From an uncultured Agathobaculum sp. (GTDB lineage Bacteria; Bacillota; Clostridia; Oscillospirales; Butyricicoccaceae), in the NCBI RefSeq assembly GCF_944384765.1, contig NZ_CALWUM010000001.1, forward strand, positions 232,098 through 296,097: 64,000 nucleotides of DNA. Direction: 5' to 3'. The notes under the pieces are model-generated. The model had not been told where the DNA came from. It searched no databases and saw only the letters and a list, made by a program, of their open reading frames with translations. How positions within the stretch are numbered: the stretch's first letter is position 1; each line of letters begins with the position of its first letter. The translations under genes and the position numbers were made by a program. Shown one piece after another: positions 24,082 to 34,114 of the stretch.

Positions 24082-25272
24082 TTAGTCCATGCCGACGTAA
24101 GCGCCGTTCTCAATGATCATGCCCTTCGGGCTCTTGGAAACCGCGCCGTCGGAATCCCAGGTGATGCCGGCGCCGTCACCGGTCAGGCCGGTGAAGGTGA
24201 TGGTCGGGAAGGTCTCGATCATCGCGTCGCACAGGTCGGAAGCGGACATATCCGGGGTACAGCCCGCGGTCTCGAGCGCGAGCTTGTAAGCGTACATGCA
24301 GTCATACGCATCCGCCGCGAACTGGTTCGGGGTCTCGTCATACTTCTCCTCGTACTTGGTGACGAAGTTGACAGTCGCCTCATCAGTTGCGTCCGCGTTG
24401 AACGGGGTCAGCAGCATAACGCCCTCGGCGAGCGCGGTGTCGAAGTTCTCAACCGTCAGGATGCCGTCCATGCCGTCCACGCCGAAGAACTTGGGCGCAT
24501 AGCCCATCTGGTTGGCCTGGGTCAGGATCAGGGACGCCGGGGTGTAGTAGATCGGCAGGAACAGCAGGTCTGCGCCGGCGGACTTGCAGGCATTGAGCTG
24601 CACGGAGAAATCCGTGTCCATGCCGTCCATAAAGGACTCTTCCGCAACGATCTCCAGGCCCTTGGTCTGTGCCTCGGCCTTGAACTGCTCGAGGATGCCG
24701 GTGGAGTATACATCGTCGCTCTTATAGATGATGCCGATCTTGGTGCCGAGCTGCTGGTCCGCGATATAGTCTGCGGAAGCAAGGCCCTGGTTCGGGTCAG
24801 AGAAGCACATCTGGAACACCACGTCGTTGTTCTCAATGTTCGCCGGGGAGGATGCGGACGGGGTCAGCGCAAAGATGTGATCCTCCTCAAGCAGGGGCGC
24901 AATCGCCTCGCCAGGCTTGGAGGTTACCGCGCCGAGCGAAAGCTGGATGCCCTCGTCCTTCAGTGCGTTGTACGCGCTGACGGCCTTCTCGGTGTTGTTC
25001 TCGTCGTCCTCAAAGACAACTTCGAACTGGATGTCGCCGCCCTCGGCGTTGATTTCCTCAGCTGCCAGCTCCGCGCCGTTCTTGACCGCGTTGCCGTAGA
25101 TGGCTGCCGTGCCGGTCAGCGGCGCGGTGCCGCCCACCTTGAACGCCGTGCCGGAAGCAGTGCTTTCATCCGTGCTGCCGGTCTCGCTGCTGGAGGACGT
25201 ATTGCCGCCGCAGCCTGCCAGCACGCTGACCAGCATGGCGCCAGCCAGCAGCATGCTCAGACTTTTCTTCAT
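24082..25272 (-). CDS. livK: Branched-chain amino-acid type ABC transporter substrate-binding lipoprotein
   Basis: 396 codons. Lipoprotein signal with lipobox SVLAGC (Cys21), then a Ser/Thr-rich linker and a periplasmic-binding-protein type 1 domain of the Leu/Ile/Val family: FKVGGTAPLTGTAAIYGNAVKNG near residues 45-67, FEVVFEDDENN near 86. It captures the substrate outside the membrane; whether that is a branched-chain amino acid, another amino acid or amide cannot be told. AAAGGAG precedes the ATG; a TATAAT at 25346-25351 is the likely -10. Confidence 0.92.
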   Translation of the reverse strand: MKKSLSMLLAGAMLVSVLAGCGGNTSSSSETGSTDESTASGTAFKVGGTAPLTGTAAIYGNAVKNGAELAAEEINAEGGDIQFEVVFEDDENNTEKAVSAYNALKDEGIQLSLGAVTSKPGEAIAPLLEEDHIFALTPSASSPANIENNDVVFQMCFSDPNQGLASADYIADQQLGTKIGIIYKSDDVYSTGILEQFKAEAQTKGLEIVAEESFMDGMDTDFSVQLNACKSAGADLLFLPIYYTPASLILTQANQMGYAPKFFGVDGMDGILTVENFDTALAEGVMLLTPFNADATDEATVNFVTKYEEKYDETPNQFAADAYDCMYAYKLALETAGCTPDMSASDLCDAMIETFPTITFTGLTGDGAGITWDSDGAVSKSPKGMIIENGAYVGMD

Positions 25273-25815
25273 GGTTATCTTCTCCTTTACTCAAATAATC
25301 TCCCCGTTTCCAAATCTGTATGGGAAACGTCCGGATTATTTTTTTATTATACTACGCTTTCCCCCTTTCGGCAGACTTTTTTTCAGCTTTTGCACAATTT
25401 CAGAGAAAATACCGATTATCTTTTGCCGAAAAAAAGGAATTTTGTGCTTTCTTCCGAAAAACATTTGTCCGCCGTGCAAGGAACTCTGCAATCGATTTCA
25501 GATGCGCAGACCTGCCTTCAAATTCATTTCCGCCCCTTCCCCGCCGCCCTGCGGCTCATAAAAAAGAACACAGCCTGCCGGGGCAGACTGTGTGAGGCTG
25601 TCGAAAACGTCTTCGCGCCGCAGCGCGCATAAAATAGGGGATTGCGGCGCGCCGCAATCCCCATAAAAACCGGGAGCACAAGGTGAATTGACGCGAAGCG
25701 TCAAGAGAGGGCGGCCTGGGCCGTGTATCTCGGTTTTTATACAGGTAAGCGTTTGGGTGTGCCGCCCTGCGGCGCGGCACAGCCCCCTCGTCCGAACCTG
25801 TACGGTTCGGACGAA
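25273..25815. other. Dyad-rich intergenic region
   Basis: 543 bases without a supported gene. The right part of the liv leader is AT-rich with the promoter. The rest holds five inverted repeats: 25568-25593, the perfect 26-bp palindrome 25637-25662 (half GGGGATTGCGGCG), 25688-25704, 25759-25780 and 25790-25812. The last may end the ABC exporter message. ATAAAAACCG near 25663 and CGGTTTTTAT near 25731 could pair around the third. Confidence 0.6.
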
Positions 25816-27753
25816 TTACTCCAGTTCAAACGCGCCCGTATACAGCTGATAATACTTGCCGTGCTCGGCGATCAGCTGCTCATGCGTGCCGCGCTCGATG
25901 ATGTGGCCGAGCTCGAGCACCATAATGACGTCCGAGTTCTGCACGGTGGACAGGCGGTGCGCGATGACGAACACCGTGCGGCCGTACATCAGGCTGTCCA
26001 TGCCTGCCTGCACAATGGACTCGGTACGGGTATCGATCGAGCTTGTCGCCTCGTCGAGAATCATGACCGGCGGGTCGGCGACAGCCGCGCGCGCGATCGA
26101 GATCAGCTGGCGCTGGCCCTGGGACAGGCTGCCGCCCTCGCCGTCGATCATTGTATCGTAGCCGTCCGGCAGGCGGCGGATAAAGTCGTCCGCATTGGCC
26201 AGCCGGGCCGCGGCTTCGATCTCCTGATCGGTCGCCTCGAGGTTGCCATAGCGGATGTTGTCGCGGATCGTGCCGGTGAACAGGTTGGTGTCCTGCAATA
26301 CAATGCCGAGCGAGCGGCGCAGATCGGCCTTTTTGATCTTGTTGATGTTGATGCCGTCGTAGCGGATCTTGCCGTCCGCGATGTCGTAAAACCGGTTGAT
26401 CAGGTTGGTGATCGTGGTCTTGCCCGCGCCGGTCGCGCCGACAAAAGCGACCTTCTGGCCCGGCTTGGCGTAAAGCGACACATCGTGCAGCACGATCTTA
26501 TCCGGGTTATAGCCGAAGTCCACATCAAAGAAGCGCACGTCGCCGCGCACGCGCTCGTAAGTGGTAGTGCCATCCTCGTGCGGGTGCTTCCACGCCCACA
26601 CGTTGGTCTTTTCCGGGGTTTCGGTCAGGTTGCCGTCCTGGTCGTACTTCGCGTTGACCAGCGTGACATAGCCGTCGTCCACCTCGGGTTCCTCGTCCAT
26701 CAGCTCAAAGATACGCTCGGCGCCAGCCAGCGCCATGACGATCGAGTTGAACTGCTGCGAGATCTGGGTGACCGGCATGGTAAACGAGCGCGTCAGCTGC
26801 AAAAAGCTCGCGATGACGCCGATCGTGATGCTGTCGCCCACCACGCCGGACAGCGCCAGCGTGCCGCCGACCACCGCAACCAGCACATACAGCAGGTTGC
26901 CGATATTCGCCATGATCGGCATGAGGATGTTGGCAAAGGTGTTGGCGTTCTTGGCATTCTCGCGCAGCTCGTCGTTGAGCGCGTCAAACTGCGTTTTGCA
27001 CTTGTCCTCGTGGCAGAACACCTTGACGACCTTCTGTCCGCCGATCATCTCCTCGATATAGCCGTTGACCTTGCCGAGCGACGTCTGCTGCTCGAGGAAG
27101 AAGCGCGCGGACTGGCCGCCGATCTTGCGCACCACGACCAGCATGACCGCAATGCCCAGCAGCACGAACACGGTCAGCCACACATTGGTCACGAGCATGG
27201 CGACGAACACCGCGATGATTGTCACAAGCGAGGAGAACATCTGCGGCACCGACTGGCTGAGCATCTGCTGGAGCGTGTCGGTATCGTTGGTGAAATGGCT
27301 CATCAGGTCGCCGTGGGTGTGGGTGTCAAAATAGCGGATGGGCAGGCGCTGCATGCGCGCGAACATCTCGTCGCGCACCTTTTTAAGGATGCCCTGCGAA
27401 ATGGACACCATGATCCAGTTATACAGGAAGGTGGACGCAATGCCGACCGCATAGATCAGCGCCATCTGCAACAGCACGCGCGCCAGCCCGCTGAACACGG
27501 GCGCAGCCTCGAGCAGTAGCGGGGCGATATAGTCGTCGATCAGCGTTTGCAGGAACATCGAGCCTGCCACGCCCGCCACTGCGGAAAACAGGATGCACAC
27601 CAGCACCACGCCGAACTGCACCGCGTAGCCGTTTTTAATATAGCGCAGCAGGCGCGCGAGGGTCTTTTTCGGGTTTTTGCTTCGTCTGCCGCCTGCCATC
27701 TGGCCGCGGCGGCCCGGACCGCCCATGGGTCCTCTCATTCCGGGTCCCGGCAT
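25816..27753 (-). CDS. ABC exporter, permease-ATPase fusion (subunit B)
   Basis: 645 codons. Six-helix type I exporter domain (about residues 30-345) followed by an ATPase: Walker A GATGAGKTT, signature LSQGQRQLISIARA and Walker B MILDEATSSID. An insert of about 45 residues between the membrane domain and the ATPase (GYVTLVNAKYDQDGNLTET region) matches the larger subunit of heterodimeric exporters such as BmrCD/LmrCD. The N-terminus is Gly/Arg-rich and cytoplasmic. AAAGGGAGG precedes the ATG. It lies 2 bases after its partner. Confidence 0.92.
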   Translation of the reverse strand: MPGPGMRGPMGGPGRRGQMAGGRRSKNPKKTLARLLRYIKNGYAVQFGVVLVCILFSAVAGVAGSMFLQTLIDDYIAPLLLEAAPVFSGLARVLLQMALIYAVGIASTFLYNWIMVSISQGILKKVRDEMFARMQRLPIRYFDTHTHGDLMSHFTNDTDTLQQMLSQSVPQMFSSLVTIIAVFVAMLVTNVWLTVFVLLGIAVMLVVVRKIGGQSARFFLEQQTSLGKVNGYIEEMIGGQKVVKVFCHEDKCKTQFDALNDELRENAKNANTFANILMPIMANIGNLLYVLVAVVGGTLALSGVVGDSITIGVIASFLQLTRSFTMPVTQISQQFNSIVMALAGAERIFELMDEEPEVDDGYVTLVNAKYDQDGNLTETPEKTNVWAWKHPHEDGTTTYERVRGDVRFFDVDFGYNPDKIVLHDVSLYAKPGQKVAFVGATGAGKTTITNLINRFYDIADGKIRYDGININKIKKADLRRSLGIVLQDTNLFTGTIRDNIRYGNLEATDQEIEAAARLANADDFIRRLPDGYDTMIDGEGGSLSQGQRQLISIARAAVADPPVMILDEATSSIDTRTESIVQAGMDSLMYGRTVFVIAHRLSTVQNSDVIMVLELGHIIERGTHEQLIAEHGKYYQLYTGAFELE

Positions 27754-27755
27754 GC

Positions 27756-29483
27756 TTACTCGCCTCCCTTTCTGGTCTGCTGGTTGTAGATTTCCTGATA
27801 GATCGCATTGGATGCGAGCAGCTCGTCGTGCGTGCCGACCGCCTGCACCGCGCCGCCGTCCAGAATGACGATCTGGTCCGCCTCCTGCACGGAGGACACG
27901 CGCTGCGCGATGATCAGCTTGGTCGTGCCCGGGATCTCCTCGGCAAACGCTTTGCGGATGAGCGCATCGGTCTTGGTATCGACCGCGCTGGTCGAGTCAT
28001 CCAGGATGAGCACCTTGGGCTTTTTAAGCAGGGCGCGCGCGATGCACAGGCGCTGCTTCTGGCCGCCGGACACGTTGGTGCCGCCCTGCTCGATATAGGT
28101 GTCGTACTTTTCCGGCATCTGCTGGATGAATTCATCTGCCTGTGCCAGCTTGCACACGCGCTCGAGTTCCTCGTCGCTCGCGTGCTCGTTGCCCCAGCGC
28201 AGGTTTTCCTTGATCGTGCCCGAGAACAGCACGTTCTTCTGCAGCACCATCGCGACCTCGCTGCGCAGGGTTTCGATATCGTAGGCGCGCACATCCACGC
28301 CGCCGACCTTGACCGAGCCGCTCGTCACGTCATACAGGCGCGGGATGAGCTGCACAAGCGTGGACTTGGCCGAGCCCGTGCCGCCCAGGATGCCGATGGT
28401 CTGGCCGGCCTTGATATGCAGGTTGACGTCGCGCAGGGCGAGCTTGTGCTCGTCGCCCTTGTAGCTGAAGTTTACGTTTTCAAAGTCGATGTCGCCGCTC
28501 TTTACCTCGGTCACCGGGTTTTCCGGATTATGCAGGTCGGGCTGCTCCTCCAGGATTTCGACGATACGCTCCGCGCTCGCCTTGGACATGGTGATCATCA
28601 CGAACACCATCGCCACCATCATCAGGCTCATCAGGATCTGCATCGCGTAGGAGAACAGGCTGGTCAGCTCGCCGGTGGTCATGCTGCCGCCGACGATCAG
28701 ACGCGCGCCGAACCACGAGATCAGCAGCATGCACGCATACATGCAGAACTGCATGAGCGGCGCCACGCCCGCCATGGTCTTTTGCGCCTTGGAGAACTGC
28801 CGGTACAGCAGGCCGGACACGCCCTGGAACTTCTCAGTCTCGTGTTCCTCGCGCACATAGGCCTTGACCACGCGGATGCCGCGCACGTTTTCCTGCACGA
28901 CCGTGTTCATGCGGTCATAGGTCTTGAACACACGCTCGAACACCGGGCCGACGAACTTCATCAGCAGGCCCAGGCCGATCGCCAGCACGGGCAGCACGCC
29001 CAGAAAGATCAGCGCCAGCTCGCTGTTGATCTGGAACGCCATGACCAGCGAAAACAGCAGCATGACCGGGCAGCGCACCGCGATGCGCGTGCACATCTGG
29101 AACGAGTTCTGCACGTTGGTGACGTCGGTCGTCAGGCGGGTGACGATCGAGCCGGTCGAGAATTTATCGATATTGGAAAAGGAATAGTCCTGCACCGCAT
29201 AATACATATCATGGCGCAGGTTGCGCGCAAAGCCGGTGGATGCGCGCGCGGCAAAGGTGCCCGCCGCCGCGCCGAACACCAGCGCCAGCGCCGCACACGC
29301 GATCAGGATGATGCCGTACTTCCAGATCTCCCCCATGTTGTGCGCGTCGATGCCCCTGTCGATCAGCAGCGCCATCACCGCCGGGATGACGACCTCCATC
29401 ACGACCTCGAGCACCACGAAAAACGGCGTGAGCAGCGCATCTTTTTTATACGCACGCACGCTTTTCAGCAATCGTTTGATCAT
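27756..29483 (-). CDS. ABC exporter, permease-ATPase fusion (subunit A)
   Basis: 575 codons. N-terminal six-helix membrane domain and C-terminal ATPase with Walker A GGTGSAKST, signature NVSGGQKQRLCIARA and Walker B VLILDDSTSAVD. The residue after Walker B is Asp rather than the catalytic Glu (DDS in place of DEA), the mark of the degenerate site in heterodimeric exporters. GGAGGAG precedes the ATG at 29483, which overlaps the marR stop by 4 bp. Likely drug or lipid export under MarR control. Confidence 0.92.
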   Translation of the reverse strand: MIKRLLKSVRAYKKDALLTPFFVVLEVVMEVVIPAVMALLIDRGIDAHNMGEIWKYGIILIACAALALVFGAAAGTFAARASTGFARNLRHDMYYAVQDYSFSNIDKFSTGSIVTRLTTDVTNVQNSFQMCTRIAVRCPVMLLFSLVMAFQINSELALIFLGVLPVLAIGLGLLMKFVGPVFERVFKTYDRMNTVVQENVRGIRVVKAYVREEHETEKFQGVSGLLYRQFSKAQKTMAGVAPLMQFCMYACMLLISWFGARLIVGGSMTTGELTSLFSYAMQILMSLMMVAMVFVMITMSKASAERIVEILEEQPDLHNPENPVTEVKSGDIDFENVNFSYKGDEHKLALRDVNLHIKAGQTIGILGGTGSAKSTLVQLIPRLYDVTSGSVKVGGVDVRAYDIETLRSEVAMVLQKNVLFSGTIKENLRWGNEHASDEELERVCKLAQADEFIQQMPEKYDTYIEQGGTNVSGGQKQRLCIARALLKKPKVLILDDSTSAVDTKTDALIRKAFAEEIPGTTKLIIAQRVSSVQEADQIVILDGGAVQAVGTHDELLASNAIYQEIYNQQTRKGGE

Positions 29484-29941
29484 TTTGTCTCCTCCGAAGT
29501 GTTGCTTTGATAGTTTTCCAGGTTGGCGCGGATCTGCCCGCACACACGGAACCAGACCGCCATATCCGCCTCGCTGATGCCTGCGCGCATGCGGTCCTCC
29601 TCCTCGCGGATGCGGCGCAGCAGCGCCGCGTCCAGCTCGCGCGCCCGGTCGGTCAGCACCAGCCGCTTGAGCCGCCCGTCCTGCGGCACGGCCTCGCGCC
29701 GCAGCAGGCCATGCTGCTCCATCAGCTGCAAAATGCCGGTTGCGGTCGAGCGGCGGAAGCGGAACTGGGTTTCCACGTCCTTTTGGAACCGGTCGCCGTC
29801 CGCCATGGCCAGATAGTGGATGATCATGGCCTGCATGCCGGTCACATGGCAGTCCGCCGCGCCCGCGCGCTGGAACGCCATCTGCCGCTTGAGCAAATTG
29901 CTCAGCACACCCAGCTGGGCGCCGATCAGCTGCTCACGCAT
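29480..29941 (-). CDS. MarR family transcriptional regulator
   Basis: 153 codons. Winged-helix repressor: QFRFRRSTATGILQLMEQHGLLRREAVPQDGRLKRLVLTDRA at about residues 62-103 holds the recognition helix and wing with the conserved D-x-R. Start at ATG 29941 because GGAGG lies 9 bases upstream; a GTG further up would include that site. Overlaps the exporter gene by 4 bp, so regulator and exporter form one operon. The promoter carries an inverted repeat suited to autorepression. Confidence 0.92.
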   Translation of the reverse strand: MREQLIGAQLGVLSNLLKRQMAFQRAGAADCHVTGMQAMIIHYLAMADGDRFQKDVETQFRFRRSTATGILQLMEQHGLLRREAVPQDGRLKRLVLTDRARELDAALLRRIREEEDRMRAGISEADMAVWFRVCGQIRANLENYQSNTSEETK

Positions 29942-29976
29942 GATTGTTAGCCTCCTCACAGTTAGTGTACTGACAT

Positions 29977-30014
29977 ATTATACGCCTAATATTCCCGCTG
30001 TCAATGGGGAATAT
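29977..30014 (-). promoter_or_regulatory. Promoter and operator of the marR-exporter operon
   Basis: Minus strand TTGACA (29999-30004), a 16-base spacer and TATAAT (29977-29982). The repeat ATATTCCC (29989-29996) / GGGAATAT (30007-30014) brackets the -35 box and is a likely MarR operator. Confidence 0.75.
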
Positions 30015-30040
30015 CAGGTTAGCACGAACTAATTTTCAGC

Positions 30041-30079
30041 AAAAATCAAGCGCCTCACCGCTTCCTGCGGAAAGGCGCT
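30041..30079 (-). terminator. Terminator of the HD-domain gene
   Basis: Minus strand AGCGCC...GGCGCT stem with an inner CCGC/GCGG, followed by TGATTTTT, 25 bases after the stop codon at 30105. Confidence 0.7.
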
Positions 30080-30104
30080 GGGTTTCTTCCATTTTCATTC
30101 CATC

Positions 30105-30611
30105 TTACACCTGATAGGGCGGCGCAAGATACAGGCTTTGCAAAAACGCCCGCCCGGTTTTCGTGCGGAACACACGCTCGCCCGCAGTCCGGCACGCTTC
30201 GCGCGGCAGTGCGTCCTCATAGGCGTTGACCAGGAAATCCGCTTCGAGCAGGATGCGGAAATCCGTGTCCGCCGACGCATCGTAGGTGTGGTGGTGCGCA
30301 ATCAGCCAGAGCGCGCGGGCAGTCTCCGCCTCGTCCGCACCCGCCTGCGCGAGCAGCGGCGCGGCCACGGCCGGGCCTTCGGCCTCCTGCCACTTGCCCG
30401 CGGACGAGGCGTGCTTACGCTCGGCCTCGTGGATGCCGATGTCGTGCAGCACAGCGGCAGCCTCCAGCACATTCTGGGTGTATGCGTCCAGCCCCTCGCC
30501 CTGCCCAATCACCCGGCAGAACGCGTAAACCTTCATCAGATGCTGCACCCGGCGCGGGTCGCCCGCATCATAGGCCGCCGCCAGCGCGGCGAGCTTTGCG
30601 ATATCAATCAT
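30105..30611 (-). CDS. HD-domain phosphohydrolase
   Basis: 168 codons. Small metal-dependent HD protein: the first His is in RRVQHLMKVYAF (residue about 20-31), the HD pair in EAAAVLHDIGIHEAE near 50, and the later metal ligand region ALWLIAHHHTYDA near 105. Likely hydrolyses a phosphorylated small molecule or nucleotide; substrate unknown. The ATG at 30611 lies inside the end of the MGMT-like gene (8-bp overlap), so translation is coupled. Confidence 0.85.
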   Translation of the reverse strand: MIDIAKLAALAAAYDAGDPRRVQHLMKVYAFCRVIGQGEGLDAYTQNVLEAAAVLHDIGIHEAERKHASSAGKWQEAEGPAVAAPLLAQAGADEAETARALWLIAHHHTYDASADTDFRILLEADFLVNAYEDALPREACRTAGERVFRTKTGRAFLQSLYLAPPYQV

Positions 30612-30921
30612 CGTACAGTCCCTCCCAGCGGTAGTGTTCCATATCCACGCGGCCGTCCGGCAAAAAACCGATTCCGTCCGCTTCAAGCAGCGCGCGCTGT
30701 ATATCCGCGCCGCCAAATGCAAATGCTGGAGAGGTGCGGCCGTCCTTTGTCACCACGCGGTAGCACGGGATGCCGTCCGGGTCGGGGTTGGCGTGCAGCG
30801 CATAGCCCACCACCCGCGCCCAGCGCGGGTTGCCGGCCAGCCGCGCGACCTGTCCATAGGTCGCCACCGTGCCGCGCGGAATGTGACGGACGACTTCATA
30901 AATTTTGTCAAATGCGTTCAT
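30604..30921 (-). CDS. MGMT-family (alkyltransferase-like) protein
   Basis: 105 codons, only the DNA-binding/active-site domain of O6-alkylguanine DNA alkyltransferases. HTH region GTVATYGQVARLAGNPRWARVVGYALHAN at about 17-45; the active-site motif is IPCYRVV (Cys53) where the classical form is PCHRV, so the nucleophile Cys remains but the following His is Tyr. It may be an alkyltransferase-like repair sensor or a true MGMT variant. GGAGGGGG lies 13 bases before the chosen ATG, slightly long. Confidence 0.82.
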   Translation of the reverse strand: MNAFDKIYEVVRHIPRGTVATYGQVARLAGNPRWARVVGYALHANPDPDGIPCYRVVTKDGRTSPAFAFGGADIQRALLEADGIGFLPDGRVDMEHYRWEGLYDD

Positions 30922-31025
30922 TTTGCAAGTTGCACCCCCTCCGGACTTCATTATATCAGGTAAAATCTCCAATTACCAGCCCTGTTCCGGGTCAAAAAAA
31001 TGTATATTTTTAACACGCTAAAGTA

Positions 31026-31054
31026 TTGCACTTTACTTAAAAATACTATATAAT
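31026..31054 (+). promoter_or_regulatory. Promoter of gdhA
   Basis: TTGCAC, a 17-base spacer and TATAAT, 94 bases before the gdhA start, in an AT-rich stretch. Confidence 0.75.
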
Positions 31055-31133
31055 AGTTACACACTACCGCAAGTATGTAAGTTATTCCGCACTTTTTTCA
31101 AGCAAATGAAAAAAGTATGTGGTAGAAATGTAA

Positions 31134-32492
<1,359 letters not shown>

Positions 32493-32561
32493 TTTTCGAT
32501 TGAAACCACGCTTTCAATCGAGTGACACCCTTGACAGGCTTCGCCTGTAAGGGCTATTGCA

Positions 32562-32602
32562 GAAAAACAGGCTCGGAATTTTGATTCCGGGCCTGTTTTT
32601 CT
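32562..32602 (+). terminator. Terminator of gdhA
   Basis: Stem GAAAAACAGGC / GCCTGTTTTTC with inner CGGAAT/ATTCCG and T-run. A smaller hairpin (CGATTGAAA/TTTCAATCG) lies at 32497-32520 and a further one at 32609-32642. Confidence 0.85.
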
Positions 32603-32608
32603 GTTTGT

Positions 32609-32642
32609 AAAAACCGGTCCGGCATGAGCTGGGCCGGTTTTT
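32609..32642. terminator. Second hairpin downstream of gdhA
   Basis: AAAACCGG(T)CC / GG(G)CCGGTTTT stem with A-run and T-run on either side, a bidirectional terminator shape. Confidence 0.6.
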
Positions 32643-32799
32643 GAAACAGGCGGCTTTCGGTTCCCTTCGCCGCCTGTTTCATAACATGCCGTGCGGGGCA
32701 CGGAAAGGGCGCGCGCTGCCGGTTCCACCTGCGCGGTGCGCGGGTTCTATCCCCGTCCGGCTTCGCATAGGCTGTACCATGCGAAGGGAGGCGGCGGAC

Positions 32800-33513
32800 A
32801 TGACCGGAAGAAGGCAGGCGCGGCGGCGCCGGGGCGGCAAGGGGCTGCTGCTCGTGGTGGCGCTCGTGCTCGCGGCGGGTGTGATCAAGTATGCGGACAC
32901 GCCGCTCGTTGCGTCCGCCCGGGAAAAAGCAGCCGAAGTGCTCGCGGGCGCGCCCGGGGTGGACAAAGTGCTCGCCGTGTTCGGCGGGGACGATACGGCG
33001 GACACTAACCTCGACCAGCAAACGGACAGCGGCTACGCCGCCTCCTCCGGCGGGGCGGACGATGTGATCGGCCGGGAAAAAACGCTATTTCCGGACACGG
33101 TCGACCAGACGGTCTATCCGGTGGATTTTGACTTTGTCTGTCCGGTGGACGGCACACTGACCTCAGGCTTCGGCAGCCGCCTGAGCCCCACGACCGGCCA
33201 GCCCGGCTTTCACTATGGTCTGGACCTCGCCGCAGACGAAGGCACGGTGATCGCCGCCTTTGCGGACGGCACGGTACGCGAGGTCGGCCAGTCGGACTAC
33301 GGCAACTACCTGATCGTCGACCATGCGGACGGGTTTTCCACCCTGTATGCGCATTGCAGCAGCATTTCCGCTGCGGTTGGCGACACGGTCGCGTGCGGCG
33401 AGGAAATTGCGCGCGTCGGCCAGACCGGCAACGCGACTGGTCCCCACCTGCACCTGGAGCTGTGGAAGGACGGGGCGGCGCTCGACCCGGCCGACTACCT
33501 GACCGGGCTGTAA
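32800..33513 (+). CDS. M23 family metallopeptidase, SpoIVFA-like
   Basis: 237 codons. Arg-rich cytoplasmic start, one membrane helix (about residues 15-32), a linker, then a LytM/M23 domain (about 108-232). All zinc and catalytic residues are present: His138 and Asp142 (HYGLDL), His185 and His216-Leu-His218. SpoIVFA of the sigma-K checkpoint has this layout and sits beside SpoIVFB, as here. The intact active site also allows real peptidoglycan hydrolysis. The ATG at 32800 has GGGAGG 8 bases upstream; the M50 gene follows with no gap. Confidence 0.83.
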   Translation: MTGRRQARRRRGGKGLLLVVALVLAAGVIKYADTPLVASAREKAAEVLAGAPGVDKVLAVFGGDDTADTNLDQQTDSGYAASSGGADDVIGREKTLFPDTVDQTVYPVDFDFVCPVDGTLTSGFGSRLSPTTGQPGFHYGLDLAADEGTVIAAFADGTVREVGQSDYGNYLIVDHADGFSTLYAHCSSISAAVGDTVACGEEIARVGQTGNATGPHLHLELWKDGAALDPADYLTGL

Positions 33514-34074
33514 ATGCGCGGCCGGGTTCAGGTGCGGGACGGTTTTGCTGTCCTGCTCGCGGCGCTGTGGTGCGTGGACCAGACTGGCGTGCTGCCGCTG
33601 TTCCTGCTCGCTGCCGCGGTGCATGAGGCCGGGCATCTGCTCATCCTGCATCTGTCCGGCGGGCGGCTGCACCGTCTGGTGCTCACCGGCTGCGGTGCGG
33701 TACTGCACTGTGCCCTGCCGGCGGACCGGTTTGCGTGCGCTGCGGTCTGTCTGGCTGGCCCGGCGGCGAGTTTTGCACTCACCGCCGCGGCAGGCGCTGC
33801 CGGCGCGTGGCGCCTCGCGGGTGCGAGCGCGCTGCTCGGTCTGTTCAATCTGCTGCCCATGCCGCCGCTTGACGGCGGTATGGCGCTTTCCCATCTGTGC
33901 GGCGGACGGTTCGGCGCGGTCCGCCGCGGCCTTGCCCTGCTGTCCGCAGCAGGGCTTGTGCTTGGCGGGCTGTGGATGCAGCAGGCGGGCGGCGGCATCT
34001 GGCTGCTGCTCACCGGCGCGGCAATGAGCGTCAAATCCTGCAAAGGCCTTGCCAACGGTATCTATATGGTGTAA
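33514..34074 (+). CDS. M50 family site-2 protease, SpoIVFB-like
   Basis: 186 codons, mostly hydrophobic. Intramembrane zinc metalloprotease with HEAGH at residues 37-41 and the second motif LLPMPPLDGG at 113-122 (Asp120 ligand). SpoIVFB cleaves pro-sigma-K in the mother cell during sporulation. This protein lacks the C-terminal CBS domain of the Bacillus enzyme, which is common in shorter clostridial forms. The start codon follows the stop of the M23 gene directly, so the pair is co-translated. Confidence 0.85.
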   Translation: MRGRVQVRDGFAVLLAALWCVDQTGVLPLFLLAAAVHEAGHLLILHLSGGRLHRLVLTGCGAVLHCALPADRFACAAVCLAGPAASFALTAAAGAAGAWRLAGASALLGLFNLLPMPPLDGGMALSHLCGGRFGAVRRGLALLSAAGLVLGGLWMQQAGGGIWLLLTGAAMSVKSCKGLANGIYMV

Positions 34075-34114
34075 GATAAATTTAGTGTTACTGGCTCGCT
34101 GGAACGGAGGCACT

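Noticed and set aside
25723..29510. Long plus-strand open frames across the ABC exporter genes
   Set aside because: Shadows of the GC-rich minus-strand genes with Arg/His/Asp-rich nonsense composition and no ribosome sites.
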